This document shows, one piece after another, positions 1 to 6,599 of a DNA stretch of 6,622 nucleotides. The stretch is from NCBI GenBank assembly GCA_964526035.1, contig CAZGKE010000177.1, positions 1-6,622 of the forward strand, written 5' to 3'. Each line of letters opens with the position of its first letter. Position 1 is the first letter of the stretch. The translations under genes were made by a program, and so were the position numbers. Source of the stretch: DAOMOD01 sp964526035. Lineage in GTDB: Bacteria > Pseudomonadota > Gammaproteobacteria > Xanthomonadales > BPKI01. The notes under the pieces are model-generated. The model saw only the letters and a list, made by a program, of their open reading frames with translations. It was not told the DNA's origin and ran no database searches.

Positions 1-86
1 CCCCCTCGTGGCCAACCGCGACTGCCGCGCCGCGCAATGCCCCGCGCGGGCGAACCCACTATAGCGCCTTACGTTCGCTACCTGAA

Positions 87-1634
87 TCAATCCTTGGGCG
101 TTCGTGCTTCCCTTTGCGAACGCCGTCCTGCTTGTTGCTTTCCACAGTTCCGATCGCGAAACCCGTCGCTGAATACTCCTTCGGCGACATACTTGCGAAC
201 CTCCAGCACGTCTTCGGGCGACCCCGGCTGAGCCAGCACGATACGACGGATGATCCAGAGTCGGTTGTCGCCGCCGAAAGCGAGCGCCTGCGCGGAATAG
301 TCGGTCCATCCGGCATCGGAATGGCCAACCTGGCCAAACGCGCAGTCGCGCGAACCGTCCACGTCGAGTCGCAGCAGTTCCTGGCCGAGAAAGACCGTCC
401 TGCCGTCGGGCTGCGTCAGCATGCGGGTTTCAATCATTCCCGGCGGCTCCGGGATTTCCAGCGTGTCGCCGGAGGCCGTCCACGCCACGAGGCCGGGAAC
501 AGGCGGCGATTCGCCCGTAGCCAGGGAGGGGTCCAGGGTTCCGTCATGCAGGCGGCGGCTCAGCGCATGGCTGCGAAAGGAACCGCCAGGCGCGCCACAG
601 GCGTCAATGCAGAAGAAATCGGAGACCAGATCGAGACGATCCTCGACCGTCAGAGTGACACCATACCTGTTCGAGATGCTCCAGCCCTTCGGAAGTACAA
701 GTACGGAGACACCCTCGTCACCGTAACTGTCATCCAACCCTCCCGAGCCGTCCAGGCGCGCAACCGCACTCGAACTGCCGACCAGAATGCGCCCGACGCT
801 ATCAACTGCGATCGCGTAGACGAGAATCGGCGACGACTCGTCGAACTCGACGACCCCGCCGACTCCGAAACCGGGAATCAACGCACCGTCGAAGTCGACC
901 TTGAACAGGCGCTTCGGTTCGCGCGACGCCCCCGATTCCGTTGACCATGTGCGGACTTCACTGATCAGGATTCCGTCGGTTGCCAACGCGAAAGCCGGTG
1001 CGCGCAGAATCTGACCTGGCGAGGGATTGGGCGCGATCGCCTCGCCGACGCAGGCGGCGCCACCTTCGCCAAAATCGGGCATCAGGTCGCCCCCGGCGTC
1101 GAACATGGCCAGCAGCGCACAGCGGCGCTCCGGGCCCGCAAGCGCCCAGGCGCCGATCGATCCCATCGCAAGAATGCGCCCGTCGTCGAGCAAGCTGATA
1201 CCGGTGAACGAAACGCTTTCCAGTTCGTCCAGTTCAAGTGACGGAAGATCGGGCAGGACCGTCATGCCGCCGTCGCCGAACGAAGGATCGGGCTGGCCGT
1301 CGGGGAGCAACCTGACCATGGCCGCGCGTCGCGCAGGGAGTGGGGAGCGGGTCTCGCCGCCTACTAGCAGGCGGCCATTCGGCAGCGCCTGCGCGGTCAG
1401 CGGAAGGAAGGGGAGTTCGAGTAGAACCAGCCCGTTGTCGCCGAACGCGGGATCGGGTCCGCCGTCTTGTGCAGGCGACGCGGACACGCCAAGGACGATG
1501 GAAATGACGCTCGCCCGGAATCCGCGTCGGCACGCTGCGCGAACGGCTTGACGCGAACGCGGTGTTTGCGCGCGTGGGCGATTCCCGATCGCGTCGGCAG
1601 GCCGATGCGATTGCGGGCAATAGATCGCCGACAT
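87..1634 (-). CDS. Exported delta-60 repeat (beta-propeller) protein with VFSDGF motif near C-terminus
   Basis: The predicted product is a 515-residue exported protein of unknown role built from delta-60 type repeats. Seven copies of a pattern like L-D-P-x-F-G-x-x-G begin near residues 60, 115, 185, 253, 300, 367 and 429, spaced 47-70 residues apart. The copy at 367 is degenerate. Between them lie strand-like segments of the G-R-(I/L)-L-V-G type (for example PNGRLLVGG and SVGRILVG). Seven units fit a seven-bladed beta-propeller, which is inference. I chose the ATG at 1634 because AGGAG (1643-1647) lies 8 bases upstream; the reading frame extends 34 codons further without a better signal. The hydrophobic stretch at residues 41-52, preceded by arginines and followed by SASPA/QDGG, looks like a signal peptide. 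Its n-region is unusually long, and no nearer in-frame start was found. VFSDGF at 487-492 is followed by a 23-residue basic tail. Substrate or ligand is unknown. Confidence 0.88.
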   Translation of the reverse strand: MSAIYCPQSHRPADAIGNRPRAQTPRSRQAVRAACRRGFRASVISIVLGVSASPAQDGGPDPAFGDNGLVLLELPFLPLTAQALPNGRLLVGGETRSPLPARRAAMVRLLPDGQPDPSFGDGGMTVLPDLPSLELDELESVSFTGISLLDDGRILAMGSIGAWALAGPERRCALLAMFDAGGDLMPDFGEGGAACVGEAIAPNPSPGQILRAPAFALATDGILISEVRTWSTESGASREPKRLFKVDFDGALIPGFGVGGVVEFDESSPILVYAIAVDSVGRILVGSSSAVARLDGSGGLDDSYGDEGVSVLVLPKGWSISNRYGVTLTVEDRLDLVSDFFCIDACGAPGGSFRSHALSRRLHDGTLDPSLATGESPPVPGLVAWTASGDTLEIPEPPGMIETRMLTQPDGRTVFLGQELLRLDVDGSRDCAFGQVGHSDAGWTDYSAQALAFGGDNRLWIIRRIVLAQPGSPEDVLEVRKYVAEGVFSDGFRDRNCGKQQAGRRSQREARTPKD

Positions 1635-1659
1635 ACCGTTGTCTCCTCGCCGCTCCACA

Positions 1660-1677
1660 AGCCACCTTCCGGTGGCT
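1660..1677 (-). other. Leader hairpin with GGAA tetraloop before delta-60 gene
   Basis: On the minus strand AGCCACC and GGTGGCT form a perfect 7-bp stem closed by GGAA, a GNRA-class tetraloop. It ends 25 bases before the start codon, just upstream of the ribosome site. No T-run follows, so it is not a convincing terminator. A transcript-stabilising or translation-affecting role is inference. Confidence 0.5.
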
Positions 1678-1721
1678 GACGGTGGCGACTCTAGACCGTA
1701 AGGGATGGCAGGCGCAATGGT

Positions 1722-1748
1722 CGTGCGCGACCCCACGGATCGCGCACG
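1722..1748. repeat. 9-bp perfect inverted repeat downstream of protease gene
   Basis: CGTGCGCGA (1722-1730) and TCGCGCACG (1740-1748) are perfect reverse complements around a 9-base loop. The repeat lies 72 bases past the protease stop codon on the minus strand. No T-tract follows on either strand, so it could be a 3' end hairpin for the protease mRNA, a protein-binding site or a chance GC-rich palindrome. Confidence 0.45.
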
Positions 1749-1820
1749 GCTTCAGCGCCTGCGAGTTGCCGGACGCCTAGCGACCGTTCCGCGACGGATT
1801 CGAGGATTGACCGGCGCCGG

Positions 1821-4232
1821 TCAGAGGCCGGCCTCGAAGCCATCGGAGAACACGTCGTCCGGAACACCGCTGATTTCACATTCGACCGGCAGGTCGAAAG
1901 CCTCGACCTCGTCGCCGCGATTGGCGGTGCCACCCACAGCGGACAGGCCCATCCCCCGTCGTGCGAAGGCGCGCCAGATCAGGCACGTGTTGGCGCCTTC
2001 GTTGTTGGCCACGTCCGCAGCGAGAATGGCATTGCGCGCCTGCACGAAGTTGGGGCTGCAGGTCTGCAGCTTGAGCCCGTCGATCACCAGCTGCAGCGCC
2101 AGCGCCACTCCGCCCTGCTGCTGGAACAGATCGGTCTGCATCCCATACTCGTCGACCAGATCGCAGGTCATGTCCCACAGCGCGGTGGCCCACACCGTGC
2201 CGACACCATGCGGCGCGGGCAGACCGGAATCGGCAATGGCGGCGTAGGTGAATGGGTTCAGGTCCATGTCGCGCGTATAGCGGTGACGACGGATGCCGGG
2301 ACCGGTCCACGGCTGAAACGATGGATAGGTGCCGATGCCGCGCGGTACCTCGCAGCTGTCAGCCTGCATGGTGGTCACCAGGCCGAGGAAATCGCTCCAG
2401 CCTTCGCCGGCCTGCTCGGAGCCACCGAGGCAGCCCGAGGTGCCCGGTCCGCCGCTCAGACGATTGGACAGTCCGTGACCGTACTCGTGGGCAATGATTC
2501 CTGCGTCGAAATCGCTGTCCCGATTGGGGATGCTGTCGGCAGAGCTCTGCACGCCACCCTCGGCCTCTCCAGCCTCGGCAACGATGGCTTCGCCGCCGGT
2601 CTGTCCGATCGACACTGCGGGAATGGTCACCTGCGCGCCAACTAGACCGGCACCCATGCTTACGGTGGCATCGCCAACGTTGTTGTAGATCACCGCCGCG
2701 ATCGCCCCAGCCTGCTCGGCGTTCAGCGACTTCAGGCCGAATTCGCAGTTGCCACGCTTGATGAGCGCGATGTTGCCGGCGAGCTCGGCGCCGTTGACCA
2801 GCGCACCGCAGCCCTCGATGCCGAGTTCGCCGCTGCCGTCGTCAACCGGCACCAGATCCCCATCCAGGCCGGTCTGCGGCACGCTGCCGCCAAAGGCGGC
2901 GCCTTGCGCGATGTAGAGCTCCTGGAACGGCTGGTCCACCCGCACCACCAGGTTCGGCGCCAGCCACATGAACATCTGCATGCGCGCGGGACTGCCGTCT
3001 GGCGGCGTGGAGAAATTGGCGTTGTTGGCGTTGGGCGGATTGTTGAGCGCGCCATCCAGGGCGTCGGCGCGAACCGGATCGTTGCCGAGACCGCCGCGAC
3101 CGAAGTTGTTGGTCTGAAAGTTGCCTGCCGGCTCGTTGAAACCGTAGACCCACAGCACATCGTGGATGTGGTTGTTCCAGTAGAACAGGTTGGTGACCGC
3201 GGCATCGATGTTGCCGGTGGTGGTCGGCGACGCGCCCTCGTCCAGGGGGTTGTCGAACAACAGCAGATCCAGGTTGCCGCTGACTGCACCCGAGGGACGC
3301 GTCGCGGTGTTGCCGCTGTTGTTGTTCGCGGTCAGATCGGCCTGGGCGAGCACGTTGTTGCCGCGCGTATCGGTGAACTGGAACCCGTCGCCACTGCTGC
3401 GGTTGTCGTGCCAGCCGCGCGGCGAGGCTTGGGGATGGTGGGGATCGGCCTCCAACGTTGCGCTCGCACCCGGATGCCCCGGGCTTTCCAGCGGCGCGGC
3501 GTAGACCCGGTAGCGGGTGCCGGTCTCAGGTGCACCACCCAGCTTGACCCCGCTGTGTGATGCCCAGTGGTTAGCGCCGATCACTGCACCGGTCTCGGCA
3601 TCGATGCGGATGTCGACATGCAGGCCGTGACGACGAAAGCGGTCGATTACCATGCGCCAGGCGAGGCGCAGCTCGCCATTGACCAGCTCGTAGGTGAGTT
3701 CGAGCGGAATCTCGTCGTCGGACAGCGTGCCGCCGGCAAACACCTGGCGCCGCTGCACGCCGTCCGTGAAACGCAACAGAGAAGGTGCCAGCTGCAAGTC
3801 CACGCCCAGACTGCGCGCCGCCGAAAGCAGCGCCTGCTCCGGCGTCAGCATCGGCTCGCTGCGGTTGCGTCTGTTGGCGGAATCGGCCACGAACAGGTCG
3901 CTCAGGATGAGGACGCGGCCGTCTGGCAGCACATGAGCCGACGTCACCAGCGGATGGACCGGAATACCTTCCACCATCTGCTGCAGGTAAATGTGGGTCA
4001 CACCGTTGTGCGCCGAGACATAGCGGTCGGTCACCCGATGCGTGAGGTCGGACTCGTGGCGGCCACGCTCCGCGGCGGTTGATCGCAGCTGATCGAGCAC
4101 GATGGACAGCGGGTCGGCTGCGCTGGGTTCGCCCAGCAACAGCCTGGGCGGGCCATCGACAGCCGAGGCGTGCATGAAAGGCAGCAACAAAAGAGCCGCG
4201 GCAGAGCGCCGCAGTATCGACAGGTAGTGCAT
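1821..4232 (-). CDS. Secreted M36 (fungalysin-type) zinc metalloprotease with PA insert
   Basis: This is an 803-residue secreted zinc endopeptidase of family M36. Residues 1-23 form a signal peptide (basic start, leucine-rich core, HASA/VDG cleavage). An FTP/PepSY-type propeptide covers roughly 62-210 and normally inhibits the enzyme until it is removed. The M36-typical stretch with HIHDVLWVYGFNE and AGNFQ begins near 355. A protease-associated (PA) domain lies at about 460-550. The zinc site is HEYGH at 582-586, with the third ligand expected at Glu610 in GEGWSD. The catalytic fold ends near W-R-A-F-A-R-R-G-M-G. All key residues are present, so it should be active. Eight residues after the last cysteine the protein ends in DDVFSDGFEAGL. 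The ATG at 4232 is chosen because GGGGGAGGGG lies directly upstream and the signal peptide starts there. The frame is open to 4379, but that would bury the signal peptide and overlap the divergent esterase start. Confidence 0.96.
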   Translation of the reverse strand: MHYLSILRRSAAALLLLPFMHASAVDGPPRLLLGEPSAADPLSIVLDQLRSTAAERGRHESDLTHRVTDRYVSAHNGVTHIYLQQMVEGIPVHPLVTSAHVLPDGRVLILSDLFVADSANRRNRSEPMLTPEQALLSAARSLGVDLQLAPSLLRFTDGVQRRQVFAGGTLSDDEIPLELTYELVNGELRLAWRMVIDRFRRHGLHVDIRIDAETGAVIGANHWASHSGVKLGGAPETGTRYRVYAAPLESPGHPGASATLEADPHHPQASPRGWHDNRSSGDGFQFTDTRGNNVLAQADLTANNNSGNTATRPSGAVSGNLDLLLFDNPLDEGASPTTTGNIDAAVTNLFYWNNHIHDVLWVYGFNEPAGNFQTNNFGRGGLGNDPVRADALDGALNNPPNANNANFSTPPDGSPARMQMFMWLAPNLVVRVDQPFQELYIAQGAAFGGSVPQTGLDGDLVPVDDGSGELGIEGCGALVNGAELAGNIALIKRGNCEFGLKSLNAEQAGAIAAVIYNNVGDATVSMGAGLVGAQVTIPAVSIGQTGGEAIVAEAGEAEGGVQSSADSIPNRDSDFDAGIIAHEYGHGLSNRLSGGPGTSGCLGGSEQAGEGWSDFLGLVTTMQADSCEVPRGIGTYPSFQPWTGPGIRRHRYTRDMDLNPFTYAAIADSGLPAPHGVGTVWATALWDMTCDLVDEYGMQTDLFQQQGGVALALQLVIDGLKLQTCSPNFVQARNAILAADVANNEGANTCLIWRAFARRGMGLSAVGGTANRGDEVEAFDLPVECEISGVPDDVFSDGFEAGL

Positions 4233-4261
4233 GTCCCCTCCCCCGAAACATTCAATCGAAA

Positions 4262-4280
4262 CCGGGTCCAATGCACCCGG
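4262..4280 (-). other. Second hairpin in protease leader
   Basis: CCGGGT and ACCCGG form a perfect 6-bp stem with a 7-base loop. It ends 29 bases before the protease ATG and just after the T6 tract of the neighbouring terminator-like hairpin. It could contribute to a folded leader RNA. No function can be assigned from sequence. Confidence 0.4.
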
Positions 4281-4303
4281 AAAAAACGATGGGCGACGCA
4301 TCG
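4281..4303 (-). terminator. Small terminator-like hairpin in protease leader
   Basis: On the minus strand CGATG (4299-4303) pairs with CATCG (4287-4291) across a 7-base loop, and two further G-T pairs can extend the stem outward. TTTTTT (4286-4281) follows directly. The same bases can instead form GGCGA-TGCG-TCGCC (4292-4305), which would block the first hairpin. The stems are short, so real termination would be weak. Confidence 0.3.
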
Positions 4304-4377
4304 CCAACCGGCGCCGCAGAATAGCCGATGAAACAATTCTTCGAAAGTCTGAACGCGTGCCGGTGTAAGGTGCGTGC

Positions 4378-5196
4378 ATGAAGCGGCACCCGACACTTCA
4401 ATCAACGATAGGCGCGATGTTGGCGCTCGCCCTCGCACCGGTTCATGTCGCAATTGCCAATGAACTTCCCGCCGAGGCATGCAGCACCGCGGTCGCGGCG
4501 TTCGCGAGCGGCTTCGAGAGCGCCGCGCCGCTCGGCAGCTTCGATCTTGCTGTGAACGTCGAGGGACAAGGAGTGCGCACGTTTCGCGTCCATGCGCCTG
4601 CGTCGATTCTGCCTGCGGGACGCGTCGCGCTTCTGATCACGCTGCACGGCGCCGGAGGACCGGGCACCGCGCCCGCCGCGGCCACCTTCATGCGCAATGC
4701 CTGGACGGCGACGGCCGATAGCGGAGGCTTCGTCGTCCTGGCACCGATCGCCTCCGGCGCACAAGGCGGCTGGGTGCCGTCGAACGACTACCCTGCCCTA
4801 TCGGCGGCCATCGACGCGATCACGGACCTGTACCCGATCGACAGTCGGCGGCGCTACCTGCACGGCTTTTCGGCAGGCGGCCATGTGGTGCACGACCTCG
4901 CGCTGTTCAACGCCGACTACTTCGCCGCCTATGTGGCCAACGCCGGCGTGCTGGATGCGCTGGCCGGACCGAACGCGCCCCTGCTCGCCGCGCGAGAGAT
5001 CCCTGCGCAAGTCCGCGTCGGCAGCAGCGACACCCTGCTCGGCCACGCCCAGACCGACCGCAACCGCTTCCTCAACGCGGGCTGGATCGAGCCGCAGGAC
5101 TATCAGCTGGTAGTCTTCAGCGGCGGCCACAGCTTTGACGCCAGCCACACGGGCCCGGCGTGGACCTTTCTGTGCCGACGGGCGCGTCTGCCCTAG
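4378..5196 (+). CDS. Secreted alpha/beta-hydrolase esterase (PHB depolymerase/LpqC-like)
   Basis: This encodes a 272-residue exported serine hydrolase. Residues 1-27 are a signal peptide (KRH start, alanine/leucine core, VAIA/N cleavage). The mature protein starts with a short segment holding Cys35 and FASGFES (42-48), then the hydrolase core: LHGAGG (89-94), likely the oxyanion-hole strand, the nucleophile elbow GFSAG with Ser165, probable acid Asp218 (VGSSD), and His251 in SGGHSFD. The order and spacing fit the Esterase_PHB/LpqC group, which cleaves esters such as polyhydroxyalkanoates or feruloyl groups; the substrate here cannot be told. Cys35 and Cys266 are the only cysteines of the mature chain and could form a disulfide. 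The ATG at 4378 has TAAGG 7 bases upstream. The gene is divergent from the protease and ends 525 bases before the convergent transposase. Confidence 0.92.
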   Translation: MKRHPTLQSTIGAMLALALAPVHVAIANELPAEACSTAVAAFASGFESAAPLGSFDLAVNVEGQGVRTFRVHAPASILPAGRVALLITLHGAGGPGTAPAAATFMRNAWTATADSGGFVVLAPIASGAQGGWVPSNDYPALSAAIDAITDLYPIDSRRRYLHGFSAGGHVVHDLALFNADYFAAYVANAGVLDALAGPNAPLLAAREIPAQVRVGSSDTLLGHAQTDRNRFLNAGWIEPQDYQLVVFSGGHSFDASHTGPAWTFLCRRARLP

Positions 5197-5721
5197 GAAG
5201 TACCTGCAACGTGCTGCCATCTTCGCCCGAGCGCGAATCCACCCCCGGTTCATGGTGAAACGCTGCGGTTCGATCGGCGCGTTCGCTCGGCCGCTCCCAC
5301 GACCGGACGCGCAGTCGCCGCTTGCCAGCACCCTATTCTTCCTCGTCAACCTCTTGACCCGACGTGTCGCCGAATTGCCGAAGTATCCAGATCCCGGACG
5401 CGCGATCACGCATTGCAATTGCGCCGATCTTCGGCAATCAATCGGCTCACTCACCCTCCGTTCGTGGCAAGGGAGCCCCGAGGCCGACGCAGCCGGATCG
5501 AGGGGCTGTCTCGAATCACTTGCCATCCCGGCTTGAGTGCTGAATCTGAGTGGATGGAGGCTGCCGGCGGTTCGAGACGGACGCTGCGCGCCGTCCAAAC
5601 CGCGAACGGTGGTGGGTGGGTGCTGCGAACGATCACGCCCGCAGCGCGCAAGATTGTCGCGCAGCATAGAAACGGAAAGACCATGGTGCTGTGATGCTGG
5701 CCTTGAGAATGGGTTCCTTTC
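5197..5721. other. Convergent intergenic region without a convincing gene
   Basis: These 525 bases lie between the esterase stop and the transposase stop. Open frames exist on both strands, but they overlap the flanking genes, lack ribosome sites and show no recognisable motifs. Contents seen are a 10-bp inverted repeat at 5374-5438, a smaller pair AGCCCC/GGGGCT (5474-5479 and 5502-5507), and the transposon-like end starting at 5708. No T-tailed terminator was found for either gene. The stretch could be decayed coding or mobile DNA. Confidence 0.5.
5374..5438. repeat. 10-bp inverted repeat with 45-base spacer
   Basis: ATTGCCGAAG (5374-5383) and CTTCGGCAAT (5429-5438) are perfect reverse complements. 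One bulged base then allows three more pairs (ATC 5385-5387 with GAT 5426-5428). The spacer contains the overlapping palindromes ATTGCAAT and GCAATTGC. The right arm also overlaps a competing pair, GCCGAT (5423-5428) with ATCGGC (5441-5446). It could be a hairpin remnant of a small mobile repeat or an mRNA 3' structure. Confidence 0.45.
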
Positions 5722-6555
5722 TCACCGTGCACGGCGCACGATCCGCCCGACCGTAGTGAAGTGCACTCCAAAGTGCTGCGCAATCTGCTGGTAGCTGTAT
5801 TCCCCGGTCGCATGAGAAGCGACGATCGCTGCATCTCGATCACGATGCTTCGCCGCGATCGCTTCCAATGAAGGCGGCGGCGGGCGCCGATGGGCGCGCG
5901 GCACGTTCACCTCGTCGTCAAGGTCGACGTATGCCTGCATTCGGCAAACAAACTCGTTATCTCCCAGGAACACCTGGCGATTGAGGTGCGTCCAGATCGG
6001 TTCGGCGCCCACGCCGTCGGCAACGAACTTCATGTATCGGCGACGCGCCTCGGCGCGCCGCCTGCCGAACGCCGCCAGCAGCCCGTCGGTAGCCAGCCAC
6101 GGTGGCGCGGGCGCCGCGCCCACCATGGCCCGATAGCTGCTCCACGGCCAGGCACCGGGATCCTTCTTCATCCTTGCACGCACCGGGTTCAGCACCACAT
6201 GGCGCGCCAGCTCCAGCAGGTAGCTGTCCCGGTCCACCAGGATCGCCTTGTAGCGCCCTTGGAACAGATGGCCGGTGCGCCGGTGACGGCGATTGCTGTA
6301 CTGCGTAAACACCCCGTTGAGCTGGCGCATCCCCTTCGACAGGTTGCCGTCCGGGGTCTCCACCATCAGGTGGTAGTGGTTGGTCATCAGACACCAGGCA
6401 TGGACCACCCAGTTGAAGTCGGTGGCGACCTGTCCCAGCACTTCAATGAACTGCGCCCGATCCGCATCGTCCTCGTAGATCGCCTCACGGCGGTCGCCAC
6501 GTGACGTCACGTGATAAAGCGCACCTTCAAACTCGATTCGCAGAGGCCGTGCCAT
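5722..6555 (-). CDS. REP-associated tyrosine (Y1, HUH) transposase, RAYT, with His at the expected catalytic Tyr
   Basis: This is a 277-residue transposase of the IS200/IS605-related RAYT group, single-strand DNA nucleases that act on REP-type hairpins. The start MARPLRIEF with YHVTSRGDRR is typical. The HUH metal site is His60-Tyr61-His62 in NHYHLMVETP. TGHLFQGRYKAILVDRDSY (94-112) and NPVRA (123-127) are family hallmarks. A C-terminal helix-turn-helix lies at about 251-275 (YSYQQIAQHFGVHFTTVGRI). In relatives I recall, the helix before NPVRA reads ARYxxxNPVRA and its Tyr is the nucleophile; here it is His119 (codon CAT, 6201-6199), so cleavage activity is doubtful unless Tyr112 substitutes. 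The frame is otherwise intact and full length. No clear ribosome site precedes the ATG at 6555. It is convergent with the esterase and unrelated to the secreted-protein genes. Confidence 0.94.
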   Translation of the reverse strand: MARPLRIEFEGALYHVTSRGDRREAIYEDDADRAQFIEVLGQVATDFNWVVHAWCLMTNHYHLMVETPDGNLSKGMRQLNGVFTQYSNRRHRRTGHLFQGRYKAILVDRDSYLLELARHVVLNPVRARMKKDPGAWPWSSYRAMVGAAPAPPWLATDGLLAAFGRRRAEARRRYMKFVADGVGAEPIWTHLNRQVFLGDNEFVCRMQAYVDLDDEVNVPRAHRRPPPPSLEAIAAKHRDRDAAIVASHATGEYSYQQIAQHFGVHFTTVGRIVRRAR

Positions 6556-6583
6556 GTCGCACAGCGTACCAGCGGAGTGACAC

Positions 6584-6599
6584 CGATGCTACGATGCTA
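6584..6599. repeat. Tandem 8-bp repeat upstream of transposase
   Basis: CGATGCTA occurs twice in direct succession (6584-6591, 6592-6599), between the transposase start codon and the probable terminal repeat. On the minus strand it reads TAGCATCG twice. It could be a binding site at the element end or simple replication slippage. Confidence 0.6.

Larger units (their letters stand above)
1635..1820 (-). promoter_or_regulatory. Gap between protease and delta-60 genes with candidate promoter
   Basis: This 186-base gap separates the M36 protease stop from the delta-60 gene start, both on the minus strand. Read on that strand it holds a possible sigma-70 type promoter: TTGCGC (1712-1717) and TAGAGT (1688-1693) separated by 18 bases. 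It would give a leader containing the hairpin at 1660-1677 and then the AGGAG ribosome site. Both boxes match the consensus only partly, so the delta-60 gene could be transcribed separately or read through from the protease gene. Confidence 0.3.
4233..4377. promoter_or_regulatory. Divergent control region between protease and esterase genes
   Basis: These 145 bases must carry the start signals for both divergent genes. For the protease (minus strand) a weak promoter can be drawn: TTTCGA (4341-4346) and TATTCT (4318-4323), spaced 17 bases, giving a leader of about 80 bases. The protease ribosome site is GGGGGAGGGG at 4235-4244. For the esterase (plus strand) TAAGG (4366-4370) sits 7 bases before the ATG; I see no clear promoter boxes for it. 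A perfect 8-bp palindrome, CGGCGCCG (4309-4316), lies near the predicted protease transcription start and could be an operator, which is speculation. Confidence 0.4.

Noticed and set aside
1..86. Possible terminator of the delta-60 gene (TAGCG/CGCTA at 62-80; CCGCGC/GCGCGG at 25-49; palindrome CCCGCGCGGG at 41-50)
   Set aside because: The stems are short or purely GC and no T-run follows on the minus strand, so no terminator is called. The 86 bases hold no gene I can support.
114..944. Plus-strand open frame of 276 codons opposite the delta-60 gene
   Set aside because: It is antisense to a gene with clear repeat motifs, has no recognisable domain, and its translation is arginine-rich in the way of GC-rich shadow frames.
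2904..4082. Two long plus-strand open frames (2904-3560 and 3567-4082) opposite the protease
   Set aside because: They mirror the protease codons, have no family motifs and no ribosome site, and the protease frame is certain from its zinc site and domains.
4233..4379. N-terminal extension of the protease to the ATG at 4379
   Set aside because: It would place 49 residues before a clear signal peptide, ignore the strong ribosome site at 4235-4244 and overlap the esterase start.
5135..5536. Plus-strand open frame of 133 codons running out of the esterase 3' end
   Set aside because: It starts inside the esterase in another frame, has no ribosome site, and shows no signal peptide or domain. A decayed gene cannot be excluded.
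4798..5667. Minus-strand open frame of 289 codons opposite the esterase and the following gap
   Set aside because: Much of it is antisense to the esterase catalytic region, and the rest has no motif or start signal.
5197..5721. REP sequences (GTAG/GGAG-headed hairpins) expected beside a RAYT gene
   Set aside because: No tetranucleotide-headed REP hairpin was found here; the inverted repeats present do not have that form.
5890..6504. Plus-strand open frame of 204 codons opposite the transposase
   Set aside because: It is antisense to a recognisable RAYT gene and has no motif of its own.
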